Translations under genes and position numbers: made by a program
In this document: in pieces, positions 32,796 to 41,456 of the stretch
Position numbering within the stretch: position 1 is the stretch's first letter
Layout of the letters: the number at the start of each line of letters is the position of its first letter
Notes under the pieces: model-generated
Database searches by the model: none
What the model saw: the letters and a program-made list of their open reading frames with translations, nothing else
Told to the model about the DNA's origin: nothing
Assembly: GCA_947382415.1 (NCBI GenBank)
Contig: CANCYO010000004.1
Coordinates: 53,709 to 117,708, forward strand
Direction: 5' to 3'
Source: an uncultured Lachnospiraceae bacterium
GTDB taxonomy: Bacteria > Bacillota > Clostridia > Lachnospirales > Lachnospiraceae
Length of the DNA stretch: 64,000 nucleotides

Positions 32796-34694
32796 ATGTC
32801 AAAAAATGGTAAAATAACGGAGAGCATTGCATTTAAAGTAATTTTGTTTTTTGTGCTGGGCAGCAGTTTTCTGGTAAGCTGCCTGTCCGGTCTGATTCTG
32901 GCGGTGTTGTGGAGCGGAGGCGCTTATACGCAGTCCGTCACAGAGTATATGAGGGAGATGCTTGGGAGGCGGGTCTATCAGCACTTCCATTATATCTGCT
33001 ACGACACGGAATCGTTTCCCACATTGGGGGATATGGAGCGGGCCCTGAGCTATGAGTCCATGAGCAACAATCTGAGTTTTTCGATTGTCAGGCAGTCGGA
33101 CAGGTATGTCTGCTGGAGTAATCTGAAAAAGAGCGATGATACTTCTCTGGAATATGAAGACCTGTTTTACCGCGGGGGTGTGGCGTTTGTGCTCACGGCC
33201 CGGGTGGATACCTCCTTTGGCAGGGACGATGATCTCAAGAGCCTGTATCAGCAGTCGGACGCGCTGTATCAGAACAGGAATGTCTGGCCGTGGTGCGTTC
33301 TGGGAAGTGTTCTGGTGTTCCTGATCAGTTTTATCTGGCTGATGTGCAGCGCGGGACACCGAAGGGGGCAGGAGGGCATTACGCCCAGTGTGCTCACCAG
33401 TATTTATCTGGACTTTCTCACGGTATTCTTCGGCGCGGGAGCGCTGGTTCTGGCAGCGATGATATTGTGGGTGTGCCAGGATCTGGAATACGGTCAACCC
33501 GTATGGTTCGCGGTGGGGCTTGCTGTGGGCGGTATGCTGGAGGTGGTCTGGTGTACCATTTATCTGAGGGAGTTTGCGCTGCGCATGAAGCTGGGCAAGT
33601 GGTGGAAGCACAGTCTGATTTATGTGGTGTGCAGTTTTCTGGTTCGGACGGTGAGGAAGCTTTTGTATGTACAGGTCAGACTTTTGAAGGGGCTTCCCCT
33701 CATTCTGCCGGTAGTGGGATTTTTGCTGGTTATTCTGTTCTGTGAGCTTGTTGGGATCGTTATATGGGGAGAGCCAAAACTGCTTGTCTGCTGGGTGTTT
33801 GAGAAACTGTTTCTGGTTCCGGCGGTCCTCTACTGCGCATTGGCTTTTCAGAAGCTCCAGAAGGGGAGCCATGATCTGGCGCAGGGGAATCTGTCGGGGA
33901 AGCTGAACACACAGTATCTGATTCTTGGCTTCAAGCAGCATGGGGAGAATCTGAACCGGATCAACGACGGAATCTCCCGGGCGGTGGAACAGCGTCTGCA
34001 GAGTGAGCGATTAAAGACGGAGCTGATCACCAATGTGTCTCATGACCTGAAGACACCCCTGACGTCCATCATCAATTATGCGGATATTCTGGGCAGCGCG
34101 GCGGCTGCCGGAACGGAGGAGAACGGGGAGCAGATCCGGGAATATTCCGAGGTACTGCTGCGCCAGTCCGCAAGGTTGAAGAAGCTGCTGGACGATCTGG
34201 TGGAAGCCTCCAAGGCTACCACCGGCAATGTGGAGGTGAATCTTGTGCCCTGTGAGCTGGGGGTCCTTCTGACGCAGGCGCAGGGGGAGTATGAGGCCAG
34301 ACTGGCGGAGAAGGAGCTTGCGCTGCATGTGACGAGGCCGGAGGAGGAAGTGCGGATTCTGGCGGACGGAAGGCATCTGTGGCGGGTGTTTGACAATCTG
34401 ATGAGCAATATCTGCAAATATGCCCAGGAGGGCTCCCGGGTGTACCTGAATCTGGAGCAGAAGGGGAACACCGTGGAGATCATTTTCCGCAATATGTCCA
34501 AATATGAATTGAATATTTCCCCCAAAGAGCTGGAGGAGCGTTTTGTCAGAGGGGACGCTTCCCGCCATATGGAGGGGAGCGGTCTGGGGCTTTCCATCGC
34601 CAAAAGTCTGGTGGAGCTGCAGGGAGGAAGGATGGAGATTCTCACGGACGGCGACCTGTTCAAAGTAATCTTACAATTTTCGGTTTTGGCCTAA
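32796..34694 (+). CDS. sensor histidine kinase
   Basis: This 632-aa membrane kinase has a first helix at about 15-37, an extracellular loop of about 125 residues, and several further helices up to about residue 350. HisKA follows with the phosphorylated His416 in NVSHDLKTPLTS, then a HATPase domain with N-box NLMSNICKYA and G-box GSGLGLSI. ATG 32796 is eight bases after GGAGG. It forms an operon with the upstream OmpR-family regulator. The multi-span sensor with a large intramembrane part is unlike simple two-helix kinases; the signal is unknown. Confidence 0.93.
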   Translation: MSKNGKITESIAFKVILFFVLGSSFLVSCLSGLILAVLWSGGAYTQSVTEYMREMLGRRVYQHFHYICYDTESFPTLGDMERALSYESMSNNLSFSIVRQSDRYVCWSNLKKSDDTSLEYEDLFYRGGVAFVLTARVDTSFGRDDDLKSLYQQSDALYQNRNVWPWCVLGSVLVFLISFIWLMCSAGHRRGQEGITPSVLTSIYLDFLTVFFGAGALVLAAMILWVCQDLEYGQPVWFAVGLAVGGMLEVVWCTIYLREFALRMKLGKWWKHSLIYVVCSFLVRTVRKLLYVQVRLLKGLPLILPVVGFLLVILFCELVGIVIWGEPKLLVCWVFEKLFLVPAVLYCALAFQKLQKGSHDLAQGNLSGKLNTQYLILGFKQHGENLNRINDGISRAVEQRLQSERLKTELITNVSHDLKTPLTSIINYADILGSAAAAGTEENGEQIREYSEVLLRQSARLKKLLDDLVEASKATTGNVEVNLVPCELGVLLTQAQGEYEARLAEKELALHVTRPEEEVRILADGRHLWRVFDNLMSNICKYAQEGSRVYLNLEQKGNTVEIIFRNMSKYELNISPKELEERFVRGDASRHMEGSGLGLSIAKSLVELQGGRMEILTDGDLFKVILQFSVLA

Positions 34695-34784
34695 ATGATT
34701 CCTGTCCGCATGCCGATATTATTGAAAAGGATAAGTGGCTGAAATGGAATTCGGCCAGACACTCAAAGTCAGGGAGGAATGCAT

Positions 34785-35537
34785 ATGAGTACAGTATCGG
34801 AAGTTATGGCCGGCACACAGGCTGCACAGCAGATGCAGCAGACCGGCGAGGCTGCAAATGCGGCGAACACGTCCAGGAAAACCAAGGTGAGCGGCAAGAC
34901 GGTGGGCAATCCCCAGTTGAGCGAGAAGGCTGCCAAGTATTACGAGGAGCTGAAAAAGAAATATTCCAACATGGAGTTTGTGTTGGTGAGCTCCGATATG
35001 AAGGAGTTTGCCAAGTCCCATGCGGGCAGCTTTGCAAATCCCAACAAGCTGGCAGTGCTCATCGACGAGGAGAAGATCGAGCGCATGGCTGAGGATGAGG
35101 ATTTCCGCAAACAGTATGAGGCAATCCTGAACAATGCGGCAAGCGGCGTCTCCCAGCTCGCAAAGAAGCTTTCCGCCACCGGAGCAAAGGTGAAGGGTTA
35201 TGGCATGCAGGTGAACGACGGCGGAAACGCATCGTTCTTTGCCGTGATCGACAAGTCGTTGGCGGCTCAGAGAGAGCGCATAGCAAAGAATGCCGCCGAG
35301 AAGAAGGAAGCAAAGAAGGCCGATGAGAAGAAGGCAAAGAAAGAGGCGGCCAGCGAGCGCTTGGAGGAGCGCAGGGGAGAGAGAACCGACAGCGCCAGAG
35401 ATGAGGTGGTGATCACGGCCTCCTCCGTGGATGAGCTGATCCAGAAAGTGAATGACTGGATGATGGCCAGTATGAGCGACCATGTGCGCACGGATGAGGA
35501 GCGCAGGGTCGGACAGCAGTTTGATTTCTCAGTATAA
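34785..35537 (+). CDS. DUF6033 family protein
   Basis: The 250-aa soluble protein begins with a low-complexity Ala/Gln/Thr segment, then a conserved block (YYEELKKKYSNMEFVLVSSDM, residues about 50-70) that I associate with DUF6033, found mainly in Lachnospiraceae. A highly charged helical stretch with Lys/Glu/Ala repeats spans about 170-205 and is a probable coiled coil. No signal peptide or catalytic motif is visible. The ATG at 34785 is six bases after GGGAGG; an alternative ATG at 34779 abuts it. A strong terminator follows, so it is monocistronic. Function unknown. Confidence 0.75.
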   Translation: MSTVSEVMAGTQAAQQMQQTGEAANAANTSRKTKVSGKTVGNPQLSEKAAKYYEELKKKYSNMEFVLVSSDMKEFAKSHAGSFANPNKLAVLIDEEKIERMAEDEDFRKQYEAILNNAASGVSQLAKKLSATGAKVKGYGMQVNDGGNASFFAVIDKSLAAQRERIAKNAAEKKEAKKADEKKAKKEAASERLEERRGERTDSARDEVVITASSVDELIQKVNDWMMASMSDHVRTDEERRVGQQFDFSV

Positions 35538-35556
35538 GAGCGGTAAATAGCCGATG

Positions 35557-35584
35557 AAAAAGCCGTTTGTGGAAACGGCTTTTT
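35557..35584 (+). terminator. terminator after the DUF6033 gene
   Basis: AAAAAGCCGTTT (35557-35568) pairs perfectly with AAACGGCTTTTT (35573-35584) around loop GTGG. The A and T ends let it act on both strands. Confidence 0.92.
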
Positions 35585-35607
35585 CTATTTCCATTTTTGA
35601 CAAACTA

Positions 35608-35616
35608 TGGTATAAT
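35608..35616 (+). promoter_or_regulatory. extended -10 promoter of the GGDEF-EAL gene
   Basis: TGG followed by TATAAT (35611-35616) gives an extended -10 element. The only TTGACA nearby (from 35597) is too close (8 bases) to serve as the -35 box. The distance to the start codon at 35684 is about 68 bases. Confidence 0.55.
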
Positions 35617-35683
35617 AGAACTATTCTTGTCAAGAAGGTTTGAAACCTGAGGGGAAAATATCTTTGGAAGTAGGAGTTGTCGT

Positions 35684-38002
35684 ATGACAATCGGATTTTT
35701 TATACTGTCATGTCTGCTGGCGGCGGCGCTTTTGGCAGGTACGGCGGCTATGAGTCGTTATGAACATTCTGTGCGGCGGCATATACAGGAGCTGTTTGTG
35801 GCCGCGGCGGCTACGATTCTGTTCAATGCGTTTGCTGTGACTGTGAGAGATGAGCGGATGGCCGCGCTTTTGCACGGACTCTATTTTGCGGCGACAGACT
35901 GGCTGGTCATCATGCTGTTACGTTATACGAAACAATATACGGCGGCAGAGGACAATAAACCGCTGTTAAAAGGGCTTCTCTATGTGGGAGCCGTGGCGGA
36001 TACGGTTTCCATGGTAATAAACCCATGGACCCGGCATGTGTTTGTATGTGAGTGGGCGGAAGTTTTCGGCGGGGAGAGTTGTTATGTGGTGCGTTCCCGG
36101 GTGCCGGAATACGGGGTTCCCATGTATGGCCTTCATCTTGTGTTTGTTTATGGAATGGTGTTATTGGTAATGCTGACCTTCGGGATTAGAATGTGGCAGA
36201 CTGTCAAATTGTACCGCCGCAAGTATGAGGTGGTCGTCTGGAGCTTTATGCTGATTCTGGCTGTGAATATCGGCTATCGTTTTGTGGCTTTTCCTATTGA
36301 TATTTCTCCCATACTGTATTCGGTTATGGCGTTGGTGTGTTTTTATTTCTCTCTGTTCTATGTGCCAAAGAGTATTGTGGTAAAGCTGCTTTCCCTGTCT
36401 GTGGAGGATATGGAGAACGCGGTCTTTTGTATGGATAAAGACGGAAAATGCGTCTATGCCAATGAGCAGAGCAGGCGGATTTTTGATGCGCAGGAAAGTC
36501 TTGCGCCTCTGGAGCGCTATTTCCATAAGTGGCGCGAAGGAAAAAAGGAGGAGGAGCTTCGGGAGGAGACCTGGAAAGAAGAGCGTGAGATGGATGGGGA
36601 GACTCATTATTTTGAGGTTCATTTCAGGTTCCTGCTGGATGACAGGGGCAATTATGTGGGCAGCTTTTTCTCTGTCACGGACCGCACAGGGGATTTTCGG
36701 GAACTGGAGATGGAGCGGTACAGCGCTACCCATGATTATCTCACGGACATCTATAACAGAGAGCGCTTTTTTGAGCGGGTGGAGGAGCTTTTGAAGCAGG
36801 AGCCCGAAGTGAAGCGTGTGATGGTCGGCATCGATGTGAAAGATTTCAAGGTAGTGAATGATCTGTTCGGGGAGGAGACCGGCAATCAGATTCTGAAGAG
36901 AATTGCGGGACTCATGCGCAGGGATGCCAGTCCGGACACGCTGTACGCCAGACTGGAGGGCGACCGTTTTGCCATGTGCATGCGGGAGGAGAACTTTATA
37001 GAAGAGAGATACGCGGAGTATCTGGATGATCTGAAGAAGATTGTGAGAAGCAGCGTCTACAGGATGCATGTGCATGTGGGTGTCTATGAGATCATCGATC
37101 CGTCCATGAGTATCTCCGTCATGTGCGACAAGGCGTTTATGGCCATTCGGCGCATCAAGGAGAATTATCAGCAGATCGTGGCTTATTATACAAGGGATAT
37201 GGGCAATGTGATGCAGCGGGAGAAGGTCATGGTGGGCGAGTTTGACCGTGCGATCTCCGCGGGAGAGTTCCACATGTATCTGCAGCCCCAGGTGGCGGTG
37301 AACGGTTATGATATTCTGGGTGCTGAGGCTCTGGTGCGCTGGGATCATCCTGTGAGAGGCATGATCTCACCGGCGGAGTTCATCCCCGTGTTCGAGAAGA
37401 GCGGCTATATCACCAGACTGGACAGGTTTGTGTGGGAGCAGGCCTGCAAGCAGTTGAGACAGTGGAAAGATCAGGGGAGAGAAGATCTGCATATCTCCGT
37501 GAATATTTCGCCGAAGGATTTTTATCTGATCAATCTCTACGAAACCTTTACTTCGCTGGTGGAACGCTATGAAATCAGTCCTGCGAATCTGAAGCTGGAG
37601 ATAACGGAGACTGCTCTGATGGAAGAGATATCCAAGCACATGGATCTGCTGGGGAGACTGAGGGATTACGGCTTCCATGTGGAGATTGACGATTTTGGCA
37701 GCGGATATTCCTCGCTGAACACGCTGAAGGATATCGAGGTGGACGTGCTGAAGCTGGATATGGGTTTCCTGCGCAAAACCAGTCATGAGGAGCGCAGTAT
37801 CATTATCATGAACGCGGTCATTAATATGTCCAAGAATCTGGGACTCACAGTGGTCACGGAGGGCGTGGAGACGGCGGATCAGGTGGAGTATCTGACCAGG
37901 GCCGGGTGCGATATCTTTCAGGGGTATTATTTTGCGAAGCCTATGCCTGTGAGGGATTTTGAGAGTAAATATTTTGCGGAGAAGAGCGCGAATGCTTTGT
38001 GA
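35684..38002 (+). CDS. 7TM-PAS-GGDEF-EAL cyclic-di-GMP phosphodiesterase
   Basis: This 772-aa protein has an N-terminal 7-helix sensor (residues about 1-235, like 7TM histidine kinase inputs), a PAS-like region (about 240-345), a GGDEF domain (about 350-505) and an EAL domain (about 515-765). The GGDEF motif is degenerate: EGDRF at residues 425-429, so no cyclase activity is expected. The EAL residues look complete, with E548-A-L, NISPKDF, LEITETAL, DDFGSGYSS (669 onwards) and TEGVET, so a c-di-GMP phosphodiesterase is likely. It opposes the GGDEL cyclase at 28460-30517. Confidence 0.9.
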   Translation: MTIGFFILSCLLAAALLAGTAAMSRYEHSVRRHIQELFVAAAATILFNAFAVTVRDERMAALLHGLYFAATDWLVIMLLRYTKQYTAAEDNKPLLKGLLYVGAVADTVSMVINPWTRHVFVCEWAEVFGGESCYVVRSRVPEYGVPMYGLHLVFVYGMVLLVMLTFGIRMWQTVKLYRRKYEVVVWSFMLILAVNIGYRFVAFPIDISPILYSVMALVCFYFSLFYVPKSIVVKLLSLSVEDMENAVFCMDKDGKCVYANEQSRRIFDAQESLAPLERYFHKWREGKKEEELREETWKEEREMDGETHYFEVHFRFLLDDRGNYVGSFFSVTDRTGDFRELEMERYSATHDYLTDIYNRERFFERVEELLKQEPEVKRVMVGIDVKDFKVVNDLFGEETGNQILKRIAGLMRRDASPDTLYARLEGDRFAMCMREENFIEERYAEYLDDLKKIVRSSVYRMHVHVGVYEIIDPSMSISVMCDKAFMAIRRIKENYQQIVAYYTRDMGNVMQREKVMVGEFDRAISAGEFHMYLQPQVAVNGYDILGAEALVRWDHPVRGMISPAEFIPVFEKSGYITRLDRFVWEQACKQLRQWKDQGREDLHISVNISPKDFYLINLYETFTSLVERYEISPANLKLEITETALMEEISKHMDLLGRLRDYGFHVEIDDFGSGYSSLNTLKDIEVDVLKLDMGFLRKTSHEERSIIIMNAVINMSKNLGLTVVTEGVETADQVEYLTRAGCDIFQGYYFAKPMPVRDFESKYFAEKSANAL

Positions 38003-38053
38003 TTGCGGGATTTAGAATTGCGGTCTTTTGTGTTGTTGGCTTCGGATGGGGGC

Positions 38054-38282
38054 GGCAGGGGAGACAGGGGATGGGGCCGCAGACGGGCTCTGGTTGGAGG
38101 GTTTTCTAATAGTGCGGCCACGGAATCTGGCAATTTGCGGGTCGGTTCTGAAGTGCATCCATGCACTGCAGAACCTGAAACTCGCATCCGTGCGCGTTTC
38201 TCCCTGGGCGCCGTATCCGCACTATAAGAAAACGCTCCAACCTCCGCCAAAGTCTGCGGCCCCATCCCCTGTCTCCCCTGCC
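38054..38282. repeat. long imperfect inverted repeat with nested hairpins
   Basis: The arms are 38054-38117 and 38217-38282, about 65 bases each. Outer halves are nearly perfect (both read GGCAGGGGAGACAGGGGATG then GGGCCGCAGAC on opposite strands), and the inner ends TTTTCT(A/T)ATAGTGCGG also match. Between them lie two hairpins: GGTTCTG-AGTGCAT/ATGCACT-CAGAACC (38144-38175) and GAAAC-CGCA/TGCG-GTTTC (38177-38200). TGGGCGCCGT occurs both inside and just outside the right arm. No transposase or ORF belongs to it. Its transcript would form a very large structured RNA. It fills most of the 363-base gap between the GGDEF-EAL and epimerase genes; the remaining part (38283-38365) shows nothing recognisable. 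Confidence 0.85.
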
Positions 38283-38365
38283 TGGGCGCCGTCCGAGGGC
38301 AGCAATACTGAAGGTGGCGATATGGAAGGCAGTAAGGCTGAAGACAGAGGGAGGTGTGTTGTGTA

Positions 38366-39238
38366 TCAGGTATTTTGGATTTGATAGATATAGTAGTCTA
38401 AAAGTTCGAATATCCAATCTTGAAGTTTTGAAAATTCAAACCCCAGGGCTTTTGCCTTTTCGGTATTAATACTATATTCCGGTTCGCCATTGTAAGGAGC
38501 GTTTTCTCCGGTTGTGTCAATGATTGCTTTTGTGCCTGTTTTCTTTTCAACATATTCTATTATTTCTTTTAATGAGATAGTGCCTTGGGAACTTCCGTTG
38601 ACTGCTCCTGTGAAATTTTTGTCCACAAGAAAGGCCATAAATTTTCCTGCTTCGTCAGATCGAATAAATCCCATTTGACAATTTAAATTATCTATATTCA
38701 TGGGGATTGCGTTCATGGTATGTTCCACATAAAAAAGCAATCTTTTTGTGTAGTCATCTTTTCCTAAGGCAAACGGATATCTTACTGCAATCCAGTTTCG
38801 GTCGTAATACTCCTGCCATAAAGCACACTCAGCCTGTCTCTTTATTTCCTCATATGGGAAAGCTTTTCTGTTGCACCATATCAATTCTTTTGAAACTCCG
38901 TCAAAATCGGATTCAAGAGTATTTATATGCTTGGGTTCATAAACCGAAGTGCTTGACATATGGATGTATTTATCGCAGTCTACAGCTTCCATCAAATACT
39001 TAATATCGTTTGAGCAGTAAGCAATTTTGTCGATCACAACATCATAATGTGTGCCGCTCAGGGCGGCTTTCATGCTTTCTTCATTTGTTCTTTCGATTGA
39101 AATCCGCCTAACGCTATTGCCAAATCCGTCGGAAGTCTTTCCACGGGTAGCAATCGTGATATCGTGGCCTTTAGATAAAAGCTCGTTCACCATATGAATT
39201 CCAAAAAATCTGGTTCCGCCTATAACTAAAATTTTCAT
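38366..39238 (-). CDS. NAD-dependent epimerase/dehydratase-like protein
   Basis: The 290-aa protein is an extended SDR: the NAD-binding GGTRFFG motif is at residues 8-14, a Ser/Thr-rich strand MSSTSVYEP follows near residue 93, and YEEIKRQAE takes the place of Y-x-x-x-K, so the catalytic Tyr and Lys are displaced (Y..K: Tyr, then IK). Such proteins act on nucleotide sugars or similar substrates. It is noticeably AT-rich compared with the flanking pyr genes and lies next to the long inverted repeat, suggesting recent acquisition. Stand-alone, with a gap of about 45 bases to the pyrI end. Confidence 0.85.
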   Translation of the reverse strand: MKILVIGGTRFFGIHMVNELLSKGHDITIATRGKTSDGFGNSVRRISIERTNEESMKAALSGTHYDVVIDKIAYCSNDIKYLMEAVDCDKYIHMSSTSVYEPKHINTLESDFDGVSKELIWCNRKAFPYEEIKRQAECALWQEYYDRNWIAVRYPFALGKDDYTKRLLFYVEHTMNAIPMNIDNLNCQMGFIRSDEAGKFMAFLVDKNFTGAVNGSSQGTISLKEIIEYVEKKTGTKAIIDTTGENAPYNGEPEYSINTEKAKALGFEFSKLQDWIFELLDYYIYQIQNT

Positions 39239-39281
39239 TTTTGCTCCTGTCTGCGCGTCTCAGCGCTGTGAAAATCAATAT

Positions 39282-39716
39282 TTATTTTGCAGGTGCGGAG
39301 TATTTCTCTTCGCAGTATTTGCAGCGGTAAATTTCTTTTTGTTCGTCTGAGAGGAAGAAAACATGGGGCAGTCCCTGTTCGATGGAGGTGATGCAGCGGG
39401 GATTGCGGCATTTGATGACGTTTTTGATCTCCCGGGGGAGGATCAGGTCTTTCTTGGCTACGATCTCACCGTTTTTGATGACATTGACTGTGATATTGTG
39501 ATCCAGAAAGGCCAGAATGTCCAGATCCAGCATGGTGATGTCGCATTCTACCTTCAGGATGTCTTTTTTTCCCATTTTGTTGCTGCGGGCGTTCTTGATG
39601 ATGGCCACGGTGCAGTCCAGCTTGTCCAGTTGAAGGTGGTCGTAGAGGTCCAGGCTTTTGCCTGCCTTGATATGGTCTAACACGAAGCCTTCTTCGATTT
39701 TTCCTACATTTAACAT
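39282..39716 (-). CDS. pyrI: aspartate carbamoyltransferase regulatory subunit
   Basis: The 144-aa protein contains the nucleotide-binding domain (residues 1-95) and the C-terminal zinc domain with CRNPRC and CKYCEEKY (Cys residues of the C-x4-C ... C-x2-C site). PyrI gives allosteric control by ATP/CTP to PyrB. A perfect AGGAGGT precedes the start. It is 19 bases downstream of pyrB and cotranscribed with it, as in enteric bacteria; PyrI is present in part of the Clostridia and absent from many other Firmicutes. Confidence 0.95.
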   Translation of the reverse strand: MLNVGKIEEGFVLDHIKAGKSLDLYDHLQLDKLDCTVAIIKNARSNKMGKKDILKVECDITMLDLDILAFLDHNITVNVIKNGEIVAKKDLILPREIKNVIKCRNPRCITSIEQGLPHVFFLSDEQKEIYRCKYCEEKYSAPAK

Positions 39717-39735
39717 ATGTGATACCTCCTTGGGG

Positions 39736-40650
39736 TTAATCGGCCAGTCCTAACAGTGTCATGATCAGGGCCATGCGCACATAGACGCCGTACTGTGCCT
39801 GTTTGAAGTAGGCGGCTCTGGGGTCGTGATCCACTTCCACGTCAATCTCGTTTACTCTGGGCAGAGGATGAAGCACCAGCATGTCCTCTCTGGCCAGTTT
39901 CATCTTTTCCGGGGTGAGAATGTAGAAATCTTTCAGGCGCACGTAGTCCTCCTCGTTGAAGAAGCGTTCTTTCTGTACGCGGGTCATGTAGAGCAGGTCG
40001 AGCTGGGGAAGTACGTCATCCAGGCGGATGACCTCCTCGAAGGGGATGTCCTTCTCCCGGAGCATCTCGATGATATAATCGGGAATGCGCAGCTCCTCGG
40101 GGGAGATAAAGAGGAAACGGATGCCGGGATAGCGCACAAGCGCGTGGATCAGGGAGTGGACCGTACGTCCGAATTTCAGGTCGCCGCACAGGCCGATGGT
40201 GAAGTGCTCCAGCCTTCCCTTGAGGTTTCGGATGGTCAAAAGGTCCGTGAGGGTCTGGGTGGGGTGCTGGTGGCCGCCGTCCCCCGCATTGATCACGGGA
40301 ATCCGGGATTTGCCTGCCGCCACGGTGGCCGCGCCCTCCTTGGGATGGCGCATGGCGCAGATATCCGCGTAGCAGGAGATGACCTGAATGGTGTCGGCTA
40401 CGCTCTCTCCTTTGGCGGCGGAAGAGGAGTTGGCATCGGAGAAGCCGAGAACTCTGCCGCCCAGACGGATCATGGCGGATTCAAAGCTTAAGCGTGTCCG
40501 GGTGCTGGGTTCATAAAAACAGGTGGCCAGGATTTTTCCGTCGCAGACATGTGCGTAGCGCTCAGGCTCGCACTCGATGGAAGCGGCCAGGTCGAAGAGC
40601 CGGTCTAATTCCTCCGTTGTGAAGTCCAGGGGACTGATTAAATGACGCAT
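39736..40650 (-). CDS. pyrB: aspartate carbamoyltransferase catalytic subunit
   Basis: This 304-aa enzyme makes carbamoyl-aspartate in UMP synthesis. The carbamoyl-phosphate site FYEPSTRTRLSFESA, a Lys-containing SSAAKGES loop, GDGGHQHPTQ and the C-terminal LHPLPRVNEI are all present. GGAGG precedes the ATG by seven bases. It is the first gene of a pyrBI pair; no other pyr gene lies in the window. A 70-base leader contains a 14-base tandem repeat but no recognisable PyrR attenuator. Confidence 0.97.
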   Translation of the reverse strand: MRHLISPLDFTTEELDRLFDLAASIECEPERYAHVCDGKILATCFYEPSTRTRLSFESAMIRLGGRVLGFSDANSSSAAKGESVADTIQVISCYADICAMRHPKEGAATVAAGKSRIPVINAGDGGHQHPTQTLTDLLTIRNLKGRLEHFTIGLCGDLKFGRTVHSLIHALVRYPGIRFLFISPEELRIPDYIIEMLREKDIPFEEVIRLDDVLPQLDLLYMTRVQKERFFNEEDYVRLKDFYILTPEKMKLAREDMLVLHPLPRVNEIDVEVDHDPRAAYFKQAQYGVYVRMALIMTLLGLAD

Positions 40651-40692
40651 AGTGTTTCCTCCGTAAATGGTAAATGTATTGTGGGTTCATGA

Positions 40693-40720
40693 AAAAGCTG
40701 TTTTAGAAAAGCTGTCTTAG
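40693..40720. repeat. 14-base tandem repeat in the pyrB leader
   Basis: AAAAGCTGTTTTAG (40693-40706) and AAAAGCTGTCTTAG (40707-40720) are tandem copies with one difference, lying between the nitroreductase terminator and the pyrB start. The AAAAAGCC of the terminator continues the pattern. It may be slippage from the terminator arm or an operator. Confidence 0.6.
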
Positions 40721-40759
40721 AAAAAGCCGAAGAGATTATTATTTTCTCTTCGACTTTTT
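40721..40759 (-). terminator. terminator between nitroreductase and pyrB
   Basis: AAAAAGCCGAAGAGA (40721-40735) pairs with TCTCTTCGACTTTTT (40745-40759), 14 of 15 positions, around a nine-base AT loop. It ends in T runs on both strands; the gene upstream is on the minus strand. Confidence 0.92.
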
Positions 40760-40764
40760 GATGT

Positions 40765-41304
40765 TTATTGCTGATAGGATAATAAATCCGCCACCGTCTT
40801 GCGTCTGGGCGCCTCCGGCGACTCTGCGGGATAGCCGATGGCAATCAGTGCAACCAGCTCCTGATTGTCGGGTATCTCCAACAATTCTGCTGCGTCGGCT
40901 TCGTCATAAAGCCCCATGATCACAGTGCCGAGGCCCTGTTCGTAGGCCGCCAGACAAAATGCCTCGCTGGCAACGCCGGCGTCGTACATCTGCCAGCCAT
41001 CGCCTTTTTCGGTAGAGAAGGAGCCGTCTCTCTCATAACCGCTGCGTCCGGTGACAACAGTCACTGCGATCACCATGGGAGCATTGTTCATGATCGTGCC
41101 GTTGCCGGCCCAGGTGGTGGTGCAGGCGGCAAGTCTGGACTTCTTTTCACCCTCCACCGCTATGTAGCGGGTGATCTGAGTGTTTTTCCAGCTGGGAGCA
41201 AAGGAAGCTGTCTCCACGATCTGTTCCAGGAGCTCATGGGACACGGCCTGCTCGGTAAATTTGCGGATACTTCTGCGTCCGGTGATACATTCTTTTGCGG
41301 TCAT
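40765..41304 (-). CDS. nitroreductase family protein
   Basis: The 179-aa FMN-binding oxidoreductase has the N-terminal RRSIRKFTEQAV pattern that contacts FMN and the C-terminal LVALIAIGYPAESP segment of the NfsB/FRase I-like superfamily. It probably reduces nitro- or quinone-type substrates with NAD(P)H as a homodimer; the physiological substrate is unknown. AGGAGGGG precedes the ATG. It is monocistronic, with a strong terminator after it. Confidence 0.92.
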   Translation of the reverse strand: MTAKECITGRRSIRKFTEQAVSHELLEQIVETASFAPSWKNTQITRYIAVEGEKKSRLAACTTTWAGNGTIMNNAPMVIAVTVVTGRSGYERDGSFSTEKGDGWQMYDAGVASEAFCLAAYEQGLGTVIMGLYDEADAAELLEIPDNQELVALIAIGYPAESPEAPRRKTVADLLSYQQ

Positions 41305-41456
41305 AGAAAACCCCTCCTGTCTTTATTCTTGTTCTATGATACCACTTCCCGACTCCGGATTCAATCAAATATTTCCCAAAAGAACTATAATTTTGGAAGA
41401 AAGGTTTTGCATATCCGTTCGGAATGAATTATAATCAGAGGAAGGAGGTGGCTGAT

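Noticed and set aside
38003..38365. Several short ORFs across the long inverted repeat
   Set aside because: They follow from the palindromic sequence, appear on both strands and lack ribosome binding sites.
40651..40720. PyrR attenuator upstream of pyrB
   Set aside because: No PyrR-binding hairpin or anti-terminator pair can be formed; the terminator seen belongs to the nitroreductase gene.
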